DNA of 64,000 nucleotides from Roseovarius albus (GTDB lineage Bacteria > Pseudomonadota > Alphaproteobacteria > Rhodobacterales > Rhodobacteraceae). The notes beneath the pieces are model-generated. The model ran no database searches and was not told the DNA's origin. It saw only the letters and a list, made by a program, of their open reading frames with translations. The position numbers and the translations under genes were made by a program. This document shows positions 52,817 through 62,669 of this stretch, piece after piece. The stretch is taken from the NCBI RefSeq assembly GCF_900172335.1, contig NZ_FWFX01000003.1:186001-250000 (forward strand). Reading direction: 5' to 3'. Position 1 is the first letter of the stretch, and the number at the start of each line of letters is the position of its first letter.

Positions 52817-52846
52817 GAAAAAAGGGCAGCTTTCGCTGCCCTTTTC
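52817..52846. terminator. Bidirectional terminator between the 44-residue gene and infB
   Basis: GAAAAAAGGGCAGC, loop TTTC, GCTGCCCTTTTC. The stem AAGGGCAGC/GCTGCCCTT is perfect, with T-rich sequence after it on the plus strand (CTTTTC) and a longer T-run on the minus strand. It serves both convergent genes. Confidence 0.9.
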
Positions 52847-52868
52847 GCATTCTATAGTTTGAACGGCC

Positions 52869-55373
52869 TCACAGCGTGCGCGTGACTTCCTCTCGTTCAA
52901 AGATCTCGATCACATCATTCTCACGAATGTCGTCATAGTTTTCAAACGCCATACCGCATTCCTGACCGGACTGTACCTCTGGCACTTCGTCTTTGAAGCG
53001 CTTCAGAGTTTTCAGCGTGCCTTCGTGGATCACAACGTCATCGCGCAGTAGACGTACACCTGCCGAACGACGGGCCACACCTTCGGTGACCAGACAGCCA
53101 GCAACCTTGCCGATGCCAGTGACCTTGAAGACCTCTTTGATCTTCGCGTAGCCAATGAAATGCTCGCGGATTTCTGCACCCAGCAGACCCGAAGCCGCCG
53201 CTTTCACATCATCCACCAGATCGTAGATGACTGAGTAATAGCGGATCTCCACACCCTTTTGGTTGGCCGTGTTACGTGCCGAAGCATTCGCCCGGACGTT
53301 AAAGCCCAGAACCGGTGCGCCTGACGCTTCGGCCAGACCGATGTCGGATTCGGTGATTGCGCCGACGCCAGAGTGCAGAACCCGAACGCGCACTTCGTCA
53401 TTACCGATTTTTTCCATCGCCTGAACGATGGCTTCGGCACTGCCTTGCACGTCGGCTTTCATCAAGATTGGCAGCTCACTGACATTTTCGTCCGCCTTGG
53501 CCTGCGCCAAAAGCTGCTCCAGCGATGTACCAGCACCAACAGCGGCGCGTTTCTCCTTGCTGACCTGCTCACGGTAGGACGCAATTTCACGTGCTTGCGC
53601 ATCAGTATCGACAACGTTCAGAACGTCACCCGCTTCTGGTGTGCCATTCAGACCCAGAACCTCAACCGGAACCGAAGGACCAGCCTCTTTCACACGTTCA
53701 CCAGCATCGTTGATCAGCGCACGCACTTTACCGTGTTGCTCACCCACAACGAAGATATCGCCTTGCTTCAGCGTACCGCGTTGCACCAGAACGGTGGCAA
53801 CCGGACCACGGCCAACATCAAGTTGGGCTTCGATCACCGCGCCCTCCGCCGCCCGGTTCGGGTTGGCTTTGAGTTCCAGAATTTCCGCTTGCAGCGCAAT
53901 CGCTTCCAGCAGTTCATCCAGACCTTGGCCAGTAATTGCTGAAACTTCAACGTCCTGCACTTCACCGGACATCTTTTCAACAATCACCTCGTGCTGTAGC
54001 AATTCTGCCCGCACTTGATCAGGGTTCGCTGCCGGACGATCGATCTTGTTGATCGCCACGATCATCGGAACCCCAGCCGCTTTGGCGTGATTGATCGCTT
54101 CAACGGTTTGCGGCATGACCGAATCGTCCGCAGCCACAACCAGAACTACAATGTCCGTTACCTGCGCACCACGGGCCCGCATGCTGGTAAAGGCCGCGTG
54201 ACCAGGCGTGTCAAGGAAGCTCAGAACCGCGCCGCCGTCCGTGGTGATCTGATAGGCACCAATGTGTTGAGTGATCCCGCCGGCTTCACCCGCGACAACC
54301 TTGGTTTTGCGAATCGCATCCAGAAGCGATGTTTTACCGTGGTCAACGTGACCCATGATCGTAATGACCGGAGGACGGGCAACCAGATCTTCATCTTTGT
54401 CATCAACTTGATCAATGACGTCTTCGACATCAGCATCAGATACCCGGACAACCTTGTGACCGAACTCATCGATGATCAGTTCTGCGGTATCCGCATCGAT
54501 CGATTGGTTTTGTGTAACCATCATGTCGTTTTGCATCAAAGCTTTGACAACATCACCAACACGTTCCGCCATCCGGTTGGCCAGTTCTGACACAACGATG
54601 GTTTCTGGCAACTGCACTTCCCGCACAACCTTTTCGCGGGCCTCAACGCCACCCATGGCTTTTTGCCGGGCACGCTCCTGCTTACGCTTCATCGCAGCCA
54701 TTGATTTCTGACGTCCGCCTTCGCCACCAGTCAGCGCCTGATTCAGCGTCAGCTTGCCGGAACGGCGCGCATCATCACCACGGCCCTTACCTCGGCCACG
54801 GTTTTGGTCGCGTTCTTTATCTTGCTTTCGCGGTGCGGTGGCGGCCGGTTTTGGAGCTCCGCCAGTCCGGTTTACCGGAGCAGACGTTTCAGGCTTGGCA
54901 GCAGCGGCCTCAGCAACTGCAGCTTTTTCAGCCGCTTCTGCTTCAAGACGCTTGCGCTCATCTTCTTCTTTTGCCCGAACACGCTCTTCAGCTTCACGTT
55001 GTTCGCGTTCTTTTGTTTCCGCTTCTTCGCGGCGGCGCTTACGCTCTTCTTCACGCTGGCGTTCTTCGGTTGCCCGACGCTCGGTCTCTTCAGCTTCACG
55101 TGCTTTCGCAGCCTGAAGTGCCTTCAACCGGCGCTCCATCTCCGCGTCAGAAATCCCGGCTGGGCGTTTACTTGATCCACCCGCCCCTGCACGCACACCT
55201 GTGCCGATGCTCGTGGATGCCGCACCCGGTTTGGCGCCCGGCTTAACGACCCGCTTACGCTTCGTTTCCACCACGACGTTTTTGGTCCGGCCATGGCTGA
55301 AGCTCTGCTTCACATTCCCGGCCCGGGGACCACCACGCACACCCAATGTCTTTTTACCGTCGTTGTCGCTCAT
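52869..55373 (-). CDS. infB: Translation initiation factor IF-2
   Basis: Delivers initiator fMet-tRNA to the 30S subunit with GTP. 834 residues: an N-terminal IF-2 domain with a long, highly charged Glu/Arg-rich coiled region (about 75-200), then the GTPase domain (G1 [39 protein letters not shown]), then beta-barrel and C-terminal tRNA-binding domains ([25 protein letters not shown]). The start overlaps the ylxR stop by 4 bases. It is the last gene of the rimP-nusA-ylxR-infB operon. rbfA does not follow. Confidence 0.99.
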   Translation of the reverse strand: MSDNDGKKTLGVRGGPRAGNVKQSFSHGRTKNVVVETKRKRVVKPGAKPGAASTSIGTGVRAGAGGSSKRPAGISDAEMERRLKALQAAKAREAEETERRATEERQREEERKRRREEAETKEREQREAEERVRAKEEDERKRLEAEAAEKAAVAEAAAAKPETSAPVNRTGGAPKPAATAPRKQDKERDQNRGRGKGRGDDARRSGKLTLNQALTGGEGGRQKSMAAMKRKQERARQKAMGGVEAREKVVREVQLPETIVVSELANRMAERVGDVVKALMQNDMMVTQNQSIDADTAELIIDEFGHKVVRVSDADVEDVIDQVDDKDEDLVARPPVITIMGHVDHGKTSLLDAIRKTKVVAGEAGGITQHIGAYQITTDGGAVLSFLDTPGHAAFTSMRARGAQVTDIVVLVVAADDSVMPQTVEAINHAKAAGVPMIVAINKIDRPAANPDQVRAELLQHEVIVEKMSGEVQDVEVSAITGQGLDELLEAIALQAEILELKANPNRAAEGAVIEAQLDVGRGPVATVLVQRGTLKQGDIFVVGEQHGKVRALINDAGERVKEAGPSVPVEVLGLNGTPEAGDVLNVVDTDAQAREIASYREQVSKEKRAAVGAGTSLEQLLAQAKADENVSELPILMKADVQGSAEAIVQAMEKIGNDEVRVRVLHSGVGAITESDIGLAEASGAPVLGFNVRANASARNTANQKGVEIRYYSVIYDLVDDVKAAASGLLGAEIREHFIGYAKIKEVFKVTGIGKVAGCLVTEGVARRSAGVRLLRDDVVIHEGTLKTLKRFKDEVPEVQSGQECGMAFENYDDIRENDVIEIFEREEVTRTL

Positions 55374-56002
55374 CTCGTCTTCTTTCCTTTCCGGTGTACC
55401 GCGTCACCGTCCAAGACACGTAGGCCTTTTAGCCTTGCCGCATCCTCTACAACACGTTGCGCCAAACCACCAGCGCCCAGTGTCGCGTGAATTGTTGTTT
55501 GTCGCCCAAAGGCCCGGCCAAGTTCATCCGCCGTCAGCCAACCAATATAATAACCACGATGGGGCGTGCTCAATTTCGATTTGCCCCGCTCTGAACCATC
55601 GCTGGCCTGAATCAAAATCAGGGCCTCTTCCTTATCCAAAGAGGTTTTGACCTTTTCATAGCCAGAAACCGCTCTGCCGCCTTTGCGCGCCAAGCTAATC
55701 AGATCGACCACCCGCCGCGCCAACTGTTCCTCGACCTGCTGCACCAGATCCTCAGGCACGGTCACCGCTTGCTTGGCTGCACGGGAAAAAAGCCCCTTCT
55801 TTACAGCCAATTCAAGTGCGGATCGATCCGCCGCCACCCAAACACCTCGTCCGGGCAGTTTTTCCATCAGGTCCGGAAAGATTTGATTCTCCGGCCCCAC
55901 AGCAAAACGGATCAACCCATATTTAGGTTGAACTTCGCCCGTGGCAATGCACTTGCGTTCGGGACCGTCTTGCCGATCTTTGGGTTGCCCACCGCGCCCC
56001 AT
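55370..56002 (-). CDS. YlxR-like RNA-binding protein (DUF448 plus L7Ae-like domain)
   Basis: 210 residues. The N-domain is DUF448/Ylx[62 protein letters not shown]. The C-part resembles an L7Ae/eL8-like fold ([46 protein letters not shown]). It sits between nusA and infB in the standard operon. YlxR proteins bind RNA and may modulate RNase P or transcription. The alphaproteobacterial form is longer than that of Firmicutes. Confidence 0.93.
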   Translation of the reverse strand: MGRGGQPKDRQDGPERKCIATGEVQPKYGLIRFAVGPENQIFPDLMEKLPGRGVWVAADRSALELAVKKGLFSRAAKQAVTVPEDLVQQVEEQLARRVVDLISLARKGGRAVSGYEKVKTSLDKEEALILIQASDGSERGKSKLSTPHRGYYIGWLTADELGRAFGRQTTIHATLGAGGLAQRVVEDAARLKGLRVLDGDAVHRKGKKTR

Positions 56003-56026
56003 GTGTTGACCTCGAGGCCTGAAAAA

Positions 56027-57658
56027 TCAGGCCTCGGCCTCCTCTGAAGTCTCCTCAGACAGCTCAAGCTCTTCACCTTCGCTCTCGTCTTGCTCCAGAT
56101 CGGCGGGATCAACCCAGCCCAACATGATTCGTGCAGTCATCACCATATCCCGCGCCTCATCCAGCGAGATATCATAGGGTTCCAAAAGTCCGTCATCTTT
56201 GATGCGTTCGCCGTCAACTGTGGTCCAACCACCGGCCAGTTCCCAGTCGGCACAGGTTGCAAAATCTTCCAGCGACTTCACACCATCTTCGGCTAGTGCC
56301 TGCACCATACGCGGAGTCAGACCCTCAAAGGCGAACAGGCTGTCCTCGGCGCCCAGCGCACGGGCAGCTTCAACCGCTTTGCGTGCCTGCTCTTCCAAAA
56401 CATCACGCGCACGGGCCTGCAGCTCGTTCGCAGTGCCTTCGTCAACACCATCAATCACCAGCAGTTCATCCAGCTCGACATAAGCAACCTCTTCAAGGTT
56501 GGTGAAGCCTTCGGAGACCAGCAATTGAGCAAAAAACTCGTCCAGATCCAGTGCCGCCATGAACAGACGGGTGCGCTCTTCGAATTCTTTCTGACGGCGC
56601 GCAGAATCTTCGGCCTCGGTCATGATGTCGATGTCCAGATTGGTCAGCTGGCTGGCCAGACGCACGTTTTGACCACGGCGGCCGATGGCAAGGCTCAGCT
56701 GCTCTTCGGGAACAACGACTTCGATGCGCTCAGCTTCTTCATCCAGAACAACCTTGGACACTTCTGCAGGTTGCAGTGCATTCACAAGGAACGTCGGCTG
56801 ATCATCATTCCATGGAATAATATCGATTTTCTCGCCCTGCAGCTCGTTCACAACGGCCTGAACACGGCTACCACGCATACCAACGCAAGCCCCGACAGGA
56901 TCGATTGAGCCATCATAGGAAATTACGGCAATCTTGGCGCGCGAGCCCGGATCACGGGCTACGGCTTTGATCTCGATGATACCATCATAAATCTCAGGCA
57001 CTTCCATCTTGAACAGCGCAGCCATGAATTCAGGTGCGGTCCGGCTCAGGAAGATCTGTGGCCCACGGTTTTCGCGACGCACATCTTTGATGAAGCAACG
57101 AATTCGGTCATTCGGGCGATAGCTCTCGCGGCCGATCTTCTCGTTGCGGCGCAGGATCGCTTCGCCACGACCCACATCGACGATGACGTTGCCATACTCT
57201 TCACGTTTGACAACACCGTTGATGATGGTGCCAGCGCGGTCTTTGAATTCTTCGAACTGACGATCACGTTCCGCTTCGCGAACCTTCTGCAAGATCACCT
57301 GCTTGGCGCTTTGGGCGGCAATCCGGCCCATGTCCACTGGCGGCACTTCTTCGATGAACTGATCGCCTACTTTAGGGTCTTCCAGATACTGACGTGCCTG
57401 CTCAACCGTGAACTCGGCCTGATAGTTTTCAAGCTCTTCGTCCTCAACCACTGTGCGCACACGAGTGAACGTCGCGCGGCCGGTCTTACGGTCAATACTG
57501 ACGCGGATGTCCATCTCAGCGCCGTAGCGGCTCTTCGCGGCACGGGCGAGCGATTCTTCCATCGCTTCGACCACCAGACCGGGGTCGATCATCTTTTCAC
57601 GTGCGACCGCTTCTGCGGTTTGTAGCAGCTCCAGCTGGTTTGCAGATGTAATTGCCAT
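56027..57658 (-). CDS. nusA: Transcription termination/antitermination factor NusA
   Basis: Binds RNA polymerase and nascent RNA, controls pausing, termination and rRNA antitermination. 543 residues: N-terminal RNAP-binding domain, S1 domain (IINGVVKREEYGNVIVDVGRGEAILRR), KH domains (VGACVGMRGSRVQAVVNELQGEKIDIIPW, LSLAIGRRGQNVRLASQLT) and C-terminal repeats with an acidic tail. It is 4 bases after rimP and 24 bases before ylxR. Confidence 0.99.
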   Translation of the reverse strand: MAITSANQLELLQTAEAVAREKMIDPGLVVEAMEESLARAAKSRYGAEMDIRVSIDRKTGRATFTRVRTVVEDEELENYQAEFTVEQARQYLEDPKVGDQFIEEVPPVDMGRIAAQSAKQVILQKVREAERDRQFEEFKDRAGTIINGVVKREEYGNVIVDVGRGEAILRRNEKIGRESYRPNDRIRCFIKDVRRENRGPQIFLSRTAPEFMAALFKMEVPEIYDGIIEIKAVARDPGSRAKIAVISYDGSIDPVGACVGMRGSRVQAVVNELQGEKIDIIPWNDDQPTFLVNALQPAEVSKVVLDEEAERIEVVVPEEQLSLAIGRRGQNVRLASQLTNLDIDIMTEAEDSARRQKEFEERTRLFMAALDLDEFFAQLLVSEGFTNLEEVAYVELDELLVIDGVDEGTANELQARARDVLEEQARKAVEAARALGAEDSLFAFEGLTPRMVQALAEDGVKSLEDFATCADWELAGGWTTVDGERIKDDGLLEPYDISLDEARDMVMTARIMLGWVDPADLEQDESEGEELELSEETSEEAEA

Positions 57659-57662
57659 AATC

Positions 57663-58235
57663 TCAGCCCTCCTCGGACTCGTCAGTCTCGATATCGTCGA
57701 ATTCGTCTTCGTTAATTGCGCCGGACGCCTTGCGCGCCCGCAGCATTTCTTTGATCAACTCATCGGTCAGCACCAGCTTTGCATCCGACAGCCAGTCGAA
57801 TTGCAAGCCAACAGTGCCTTCTTCGATGTTGATCAGCACTTCTTCGCCTTCCACACCGGCCAAAACGCCCTTGAACCGCTTGCGCCCGTCGATCAGCTCG
57901 CTGGTTTCCAGCTTCGCCTCATAGCCTTCGAATTCTTCGAAATCCTTAAGACGGGTCAACGGTCGGTCGATGCCGGGGCTGGACACTTCCAGTGTGTAAG
58001 TCTCAACAATCGGGTCTTCGACGTCCAGAATGGCGCTCACCGCGTTTGAAATGTCAGCGCATTCATCAACTTCGATCCCGCCATCGGCGCGTTGCGCCAT
58101 GATCTGCAGGATGTGCGTCTTGCCGCCCATCAGGCGCACGCGCACCAGCTCAAACCCCAGATCCTCGATCACGGGGGTAATGATCTGCGCCAAACGGCGA
58201 TCAATCGCTGCTTTTGCAATCAGGTCGTTGCTCAT
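57663..58235 (-). CDS. rimP: Ribosome maturation factor RimP
   Basis: Needed for 30S subunit assembly. 190 residues: [58 protein letters not shown] and [31 protein letters not shown] are the RimP N-domain; a C-terminal Sm-like domain follows. The acidic tail ([16 protein letters not shown]) is typical of alphaproteobacteria. AGGAAA sits 6 bases before the ATG. It leads the rimP-nusA-ylxR-infB operon. Confidence 0.97.
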   Translation of the reverse strand: MSNDLIAKAAIDRRLAQIITPVIEDLGFELVRVRLMGGKTHILQIMAQRADGGIEVDECADISNAVSAILDVEDPIVETYTLEVSSPGIDRPLTRLKDFEEFEGYEAKLETSELIDGRKRFKGVLAGVEGEEVLINIEEGTVGLQFDWLSDAKLVLTDELIKEMLRARKASGAINEDEFDDIETDESEEG

Positions 58236-58263
58236 GGTTTCCTACATAATGCAGACACAAAAA

Positions 58264-58283
58264 AACGGGCGCGCGGCCCGTTG
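58264..58283 (-). terminator. Terminator before rimP, read on the minus strand
   Basis: On the minus strand AACGGGC, a short GCGCG-type loop and GCCCGTT are followed by a run of T. It lies just past the stop of the 36-residue frame at 58285-58395 and before the rimP start. It may end that transcript and insulate rimP. Confidence 0.65.
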
Positions 58284-58284
58284 C

Positions 58285-58395
58285 TTATTCCGGTGGAGCC
58301 TTCGGTTTGGACCCGTCAGCGCCGCTGTTGAAGTGCATATACGCATCTTCATCCGAGTCTGCAAGAGAATAGAGTCCAAGACATACAGCTATCAT
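58285..58395 (-). CDS. Possible 36-residue peptide gene
   Basis: Minus-strand ATG 58395 to TAA 58285: MIAVCLGLYSLADSDEDAY, then MHFNSGADGSKPKAPPE. The polar end (HFNSGADGSKPKAPPE) looks like conserved protein rather than noise, and a terminator follows directly. The ribosome-binding site is weak; the internal ATG (Met20) could also be the start, or this is a remnant. No family is known. Confidence 0.4.
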   Translation of the reverse strand: MIAVCLGLYSLADSDEDAYMHFNSGADGSKPKAPPE

Positions 58396-58436
58396 TCTAC
58401 TAGGGTTATTTGATTATCTATTTTAGGGGAAAATTT

Positions 58437-59300
58437 ATGTCGGATATTTCAGTAATTGGCCTCGGCGCCATGGGCAGCGCTTTGGCCCGCACGTTAATCA
58501 AAAACGGATACATCGTCACAGTTTGGAATCGTAGCAAAGATAAAATCGGCCCTCTCGTTTCTGAAGGGGCGATTGCTGCTGGATCTGCTTCCGAGGCAAT
58601 AGATGCCAGCCTCGCCACAATCATCTGCATCAAATCACATGATCAAACTCTTGAGTTATTGCAAACCTGCAAGACGTCGCTCAACGGCAAAACCATTATT
58701 GAACTCAGCACCGGCGGCGCATCCGAAGCAGACGCCCTTACTCAGTTCATTGCCGCGCAGGGTGGTTCTTGGCTGGTTGGCATCATCAATTCCTATCCAA
58801 CTGCAATTGGCGGGAAAGACACGGTGTTAACCGTCGTCGGGGAACCTGCCCTTTGGGAAAAGTGGCAACCGCATATCACGGCCCTTGGCGGCGGCTCAAT
58901 TCACGTCGGCACAAATGCAAGCATGCTGGCCGCACTCTTTGCAGCACTATTCACAACCCGCCAGGGCTTCATGTTCGGCATGCTCTATGGGGCACTGGTA
59001 TGTCAGAAAGCCGGGATTCCTCTGGACAATTTTGCAAAACTCATTCCGGTTTCGATGGGGGTTCTTCCCAGCTACCACCAATATTTCGCGGACACTGCGC
59101 CGACCGGGAACTTTGATAATCCTCCTGCAACCATGGCGACCTACACGGCAGCCCTTGATGACGCCCTGAAAACGTTCGATGAAGTTGGCGCTCCAAATGA
59201 GCTCCCGAAACTTTTCAGCGATGCCGCGCACAAAGGGATGGACGCTGGGTTAGAAGACAAGGCTCTGACCGCGTTGGTCGAGTTATTCAACCGAAATTGA
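58437..59300 (+). CDS. NAD(P)-dependent dehydrogenase of the beta-hydroxyacid/imine reductase superfamily
   Basis: 287 residues: the Rossmann motif VIGLGAMGSALARTLIKNGYIVTVWNRSKDK, IIELSTGGASEADAL, and the C-terminal helical domain with ALFAALFTTRQGFMFGMLYGALV. The layout fits the imine reductase/reductive aminase branch, but the catalytic Lys of true beta-hydroxyacid dehydrogenases is not obvious, so the substrate remains open. GGGGA sits 7 bases before ATG 58437. It is followed 31 bases later by a SnoaL-like gene on the same strand. Confidence 0.85.
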   Translation: MSDISVIGLGAMGSALARTLIKNGYIVTVWNRSKDKIGPLVSEGAIAAGSASEAIDASLATIICIKSHDQTLELLQTCKTSLNGKTIIELSTGGASEADALTQFIAAQGGSWLVGIINSYPTAIGGKDTVLTVVGEPALWEKWQPHITALGGGSIHVGTNASMLAALFAALFTTRQGFMFGMLYGALVCQKAGIPLDNFAKLIPVSMGVLPSYHQYFADTAPTGNFDNPPATMATYTAALDDALKTFDEVGAPNELPKLFSDAAHKGMDAGLEDKALTALVELFNRN

Positions 59301-59331
59301 CCCTATGAATTCTTTAAAGGTGGAAACCAAA

Positions 59332-59724
59332 ATGCCTTCGCAAGTTGAAAAAATTCAAAACATCATCAATGCCCATATCAACGCATGGTGCCGTAAATCC
59401 GCCGAGGGTGTCGCCAATACCTATACCAAAGACGCCTGCTTTATCATCAACCATGGTGAGCCCATGAACGGCCATCAAGACATCGCCGATATGGTCAATG
59501 GATTTTGTGACGAATTTCCTGACGTGGTGCTTAGGCTTGATCACAGCTTTATTGCGGGTCTTCACGCGGTCTACGTCTGGACTTTCTTAGGCACACAAGT
59601 TGGCACAGGCAAATACGTCGAGTTCCAAGGCTGGGAAGAATGGGAATTGGATGAAAACCTCAAGGTCACGTCATCTCTTGGCTGGTATGATGCCGAAGAT
59701 TACGAGCGGCAGCTACAGGCCTGA
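59332..59724 (+). CDS. SnoaL/NTF2-like fold protein
   Basis: 130 residues. The NTF2-like fold is indicated by VEKIQNIINAHINAWCRKSAEGVANTYTKDACFIINHGEPMNGHQDIADMVNGF, a middle helix-strand section and YVEFQGWEEWELDENLKVTSSLGWYDAEDYERQL. Such small cone-shaped proteins are enzymes (isomerases, hydrolases) or ligand binders. ATG 59332 has AAAGGTGG upstream; 59305 has none. It is probably co-transcribed with the dehydrogenase before it. Confidence 0.8.
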   Translation: MPSQVEKIQNIINAHINAWCRKSAEGVANTYTKDACFIINHGEPMNGHQDIADMVNGFCDEFPDVVLRLDHSFIAGLHAVYVWTFLGTQVGTGKYVEFQGWEEWELDENLKVTSSLGWYDAEDYERQLQA

Positions 59725-59728
59725 GCAT

Positions 59729-60049
59729 TCAACCTTCGTGCAAAACCGTCTCAAACCCTTCAAACTGCGGCGGGCCCATCAATTCGTATTTCTTGGTTTG
59801 GCTGCCCGCGTTCTTATGAGCCTCGCGGAATTGCTCGGATTTGGTCCATGCTTCAAAATCACTGCGGCTGTCCCAGATCACGTGGCTGGAATAGAGCGTG
59901 TAACCTTCGCCCTCGGGCCCCTTCAGCAGGCGAAACTCCCGAAACCCGTCAAGTTCCTTCAGTCTGCTTTCGCGGGATTTCCAGACAGTCTCAAACTCTG
60001 CCTCGGACCCCGAACAGACCATAAAACGATTCATTGCGATAAAACTCAT
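59729..60049 (-). CDS. Antibiotic-biosynthesis-monooxygenase fold protein, IsdG/HmoB-like
   Basis: 106 residues, a ferredoxin-like ABM domain: MSFIAMNRFMVCSGSEAEFETVWKSRESRLKELDGF, then YTLYSSHVIWDSRSDFEAWTKSEQFREAHKN. Asn7, Trp68 and His78 line up with the Asn-Trp-His triad of IsdG-type heme-degrading enzymes, so heme oxidation is possible. This is inferred; many ABM proteins lack that activity. It is convergent with the SnoaL-like gene (4-base gap) and 80 bases downstream of pip. Confidence 0.82.
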   Translation of the reverse strand: MSFIAMNRFMVCSGSEAEFETVWKSRESRLKELDGFREFRLLKGPEGEGYTLYSSHVIWDSRSDFEAWTKSEQFREAHKNAGSQTKKYELMGPPQFEGFETVLHEG

Positions 60050-60129
60050 GACTTACCTCATGTATCAAAGTTGAAGGCTGGCCGGCGGCGTATGTTGACT
60101 TCATTTCAGCCAAAAGGTCCAGCAACCTG

Positions 60130-61104
60130 TTACTGTCCGCGCGCAATACGATCCATCGCACTGACCAGCTCGGCACTGATGCCCGGCTCTGACAGCGCAT
60201 GCCCGGCCATAGGAATCATGCGTAAATCCGCATTGCCCCACGCATCAGCCAACGCATAGGCTGATTTCGGAGGGCAGATCATATCGTACCGCCCCTGCAC
60301 GATTACCCCGGGAATGTGCTGGATCTTGTCGATATCCCGCAGGATCTGACCATCTTCGGCCAAAAACCCGTGATGTCGGAAATAATGATTCTCGATCCGC
60401 GCAAAGGCCCGTACATAATCAGCTGGCCCTTCGGGGCTGCGCCCGGTTGAATTGACCGTCGCCAGCGCATTTTCCCACGCGGCCCAGGCCTTGGCATAAG
60501 TCGCCTCAACCTTCGCATCCCCGCAAAACAGACGCCTGCTGTAGGCCTCGATCATATCACCGCGTTCACCCTCAGGAATCAGCTTTTCAAACCGCGCCCA
60601 GGTTTCCGGCCAGAACGCCCCAGCGCCACCGCCGTAGAACCAGTTCAATTCGGAATAGGTCATCAAGAACACACCGCGCAGCACCAGATGGCGCACCCGG
60701 TCCGGGTGTGTTTCGGCATAGATCAGCGCCAGCGTCGCCCCCCAGCTGCCACCAAAGACAATCCAGCTATCGATACTGAACATCTCGCGCAGCGCCTCGA
60801 TATCCGAAATCAAATGCCAGGTGGTATTCGCCTCCACACTGGCATGTGGCGTTGAGCGCCCACACCCGCGCTGATCGAACAGAATGATTCGATAAACCTT
60901 CGGGTCAAAATACCGCCGCATCGCCGGGCTGCACCCACCACCGGGGCCACCATGGAACACCACCACCGGCACGCCATCAGGCTTGCCAGATTGTTCAACA
61001 TAGATGGTGTGGCCATCGCCCATATCTACCATTTTCCGATCAAATGGCTCGATCGGAGGATAGAGGTACTGGACTGCGCTCTTTTGGCCTGCGTATTTAT
61101 CCAT
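60130..61104 (-). CDS. pip: Prolyl aminopeptidase (proline iminopeptidase)
   Basis: 324 residues of the alpha/beta hydrolase fold, releasing N-terminal proline from peptides: oxyanion region VVFHGGPGGGCSPAMRRYFDPK, then FDQRGCGRSTPHA, the nucleophile elbow FGGSWGATLALIYAETHPDRV, and the C-terminal acid/His region (QGRYDMICPPKSAYALADAW, MAGHALSE). It is divergent from ubiG. Confidence 0.95.
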   Translation of the reverse strand: MDKYAGQKSAVQYLYPPIEPFDRKMVDMGDGHTIYVEQSGKPDGVPVVVFHGGPGGGCSPAMRRYFDPKVYRIILFDQRGCGRSTPHASVEANTTWHLISDIEALREMFSIDSWIVFGGSWGATLALIYAETHPDRVRHLVLRGVFLMTYSELNWFYGGGAGAFWPETWARFEKLIPEGERGDMIEAYSRRLFCGDAKVEATYAKAWAAWENALATVNSTGRSPEGPADYVRAFARIENHYFRHHGFLAEDGQILRDIDKIQHIPGVIVQGRYDMICPPKSAYALADAWGNADLRMIPMAGHALSEPGISAELVSAMDRIARGQ

Positions 61105-61154
61105 AACCGTCCTATATACTTAGGGCAGAACCACATGAGCATATGGAGAGCAAA

Positions 61155-61901
61155 ATGCAAGCGGCTCAAACCACAATTGATCCCGCCGAGGTCGCCAAGT
61201 TCGAGGCCATGGCCGCCGAATGGTGGGATCCCAATGGAAAATTCAAACCGCTACACATGCTCAACCCCTGCCGGCTGGATTATATCACATCCCAGATCGC
61301 CGCCGAATTTGACCGCGATCTGAACGATGCTTTGCCCTTCAAGGGCTTGCGGATCCTCGATATCGGCTGCGGTGGCGGCCTGCTCAGCGAACCGATGGCG
61401 CGCCTTGGGGCCACCGTCGTGGGCGCCGACGCTGCCGAAGGCAACCTTCCCGTCGCCCGCATCCACGCCGAACAGTCGGGGCTTGAGATCGATTATCGCC
61501 ACACCACCGCCGAAGCGATGGTCGAAGCAGGCGAGCAATTCGATGCGGTCCTGAACATGGAAGTGGTCGAACACGTCGCCGACCCGCAGGCCTATATCAA
61601 CGCCTGCCAGCAATTGCTCAAACCCGGCGGGCTGCACCTGTGTTCTACCATCAACCGCAACCCCAAAAGCTTTGCCATGGCCATCATCGGCGCCGAACAC
61701 ATCATGCGCTGGCTGCCCAAGGGCACGCACGAATGGAACAAATTCATCACCCCCGACGAGCTTTACACCCTGCTCGAAAACGCAGGCCTTTCGCCAGTGG
61801 ACCGCAAGGGGTTCGTCTTCAACCCGATCACCTGGAACTGGTCCATCTCCGCCAAAGACCTGAGCGTGAACTATGTGACGGCGAGTTTGAAAGCCTCCTA
61901 A
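61155..61901 (+). CDS. ubiG: Ubiquinone biosynthesis O-methyltransferase
   Basis: Performs both O-methylations in ubiquinone synthesis. 248 residues: [32 protein letters not shown], the SAM-binding motif [19 protein letters not shown], then [49 protein letters not shown] and [20 protein letters not shown] 61155 has GGAG 8 bases upstream. Its 3' end overlaps the possible small gene on the other strand by 4 bases. Confidence 0.97.
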   Translation: MQAAQTTIDPAEVAKFEAMAAEWWDPNGKFKPLHMLNPCRLDYITSQIAAEFDRDLNDALPFKGLRILDIGCGGGLLSEPMARLGATVVGADAAEGNLPVARIHAEQSGLEIDYRHTTAEAMVEAGEQFDAVLNMEVVEHVADPQAYINACQQLLKPGGLHLCSTINRNPKSFAMAIIGAEHIMRWLPKGTHEWNKFITPDELYTLLENAGLSPVDRKGFVFNPITWNWSISAKDLSVNYVTASLKAS

Positions 61902-62089
61902 CATTTCGGCAGCCAGACCGCGGGATGGCGATCAAAGGTTTTGCAGGCCCGTTTATGCCAGCCATGTCCGAAAGACCCATTGCGCACCGCAGCCGTAACC
62001 AAATCGCCGACCCTTGCGGGCGGTCTGGCGATCGCGCGGCGGCCTGCGGCCTCGATTCCGCGCGGTGAGAACAAACCATCGCCAATCAC
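61898..62089 (-). CDS. Possible small basic protein, 63 residues
   Basis: Minus-strand GTG 62089 to TAG 61898. The product has many Arg and Gly ([20 protein letters not shown]), then [20 protein letters not shown] and [13 protein letters not shown]. Codon use resembles local genes. The 4-base convergent overlap with ubiG resembles that of neighbouring real genes here. The start signal is weak and no family is recognised. Confidence 0.35.
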   Translation of the reverse strand: MIGDGLFSPRGIEAAGRRAIARPPARVGDLVTAAVRNGSFGHGWHKRACKTFDRHPAVWLPKC

Positions 62090-62155
62090 ATATCTTGCCT
62101 GCGACGCTCATTCATCGCAACCTTCACCAAGTGACGCGCCAAACAGGACGATAGA

Positions 62156-62605
62156 ATGACAATCCACACCGGCGGCTGCCAATGCGGCGCAGTGCGATAC
62201 GAAATCTCCAGCGCGCCCCTTCTGGCCTATTGCTGCCACTGCACCGATTGCCAGCAGCAATCCAGCAGCGCTTTCGGTATGTCGGTCTGGTTTCCGGGCT
62301 CTGCCTTCAAGCTGACGTCCGGCGCGCTCAAAACATGGGTCACACATGGCGAGAGTGGCAATCAAAAATCCTGCACGTTTTGCGCCGACTGCGGTACGAG
62401 GATCTATCACGCCTTTCCCGATGAATCTGACACCCTCAGTGTCAAAGGCGGGTCCTTAGAACGGATCAAGGACATTACCCCAATTGCGCATATCTGGACC
62501 AAGAGCGCCCAGCCTTGGCTCAAGAAGCGTCTGGCAGCAGAACACTGCTTTGAAACCGAGCCAGCAGATTTCGAGGGTCTGATCGCCGAGTTCCACAAGA
62601 GCTGA
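62156..62605 (+). CDS. GFA family protein (zinc-binding, glutathione-dependent formaldehyde-activating-like)
   Basis: 149 residues: TGGCQCGAVRYEISSAPLLAYCCHCTDCQQQSSSAF and SCTFCADCGTRIYHAFPDE contain the seven cysteine ligands of the Mss4-like/GFA zinc fold. The name comes from an early member proposed to condense formaldehyde with glutathione; most relatives are uncharacterised. A hairpin terminator follows. It is convergent with hmp. Confidence 0.92.
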   Translation: MTIHTGGCQCGAVRYEISSAPLLAYCCHCTDCQQQSSSAFGMSVWFPGSAFKLTSGALKTWVTHGESGNQKSCTFCADCGTRIYHAFPDESDTLSVKGGSLERIKDITPIAHIWTKSAQPWLKKRLAAEHCFETEPADFEGLIAEFHKS

Positions 62606-62616
62606 GCGCAAAACAC

Positions 62617-62645
62617 CCCGACCGCGGGCAAGCAACGCGGCCGGG
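62617..62645 (+). terminator. Terminator of the GFA-family gene
   Basis: CCCGACCGCG, a 9-base loop, CGCGGCCGGG: a 10-bp stem with one mismatch, followed by T-rich ATGTCTTTTGTTTT. It begins 12 bases after the stop codon. Confidence 0.65.
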
Positions 62646-62669
62646 ATGTCTTTTGTTTTCGGCGTTTCC

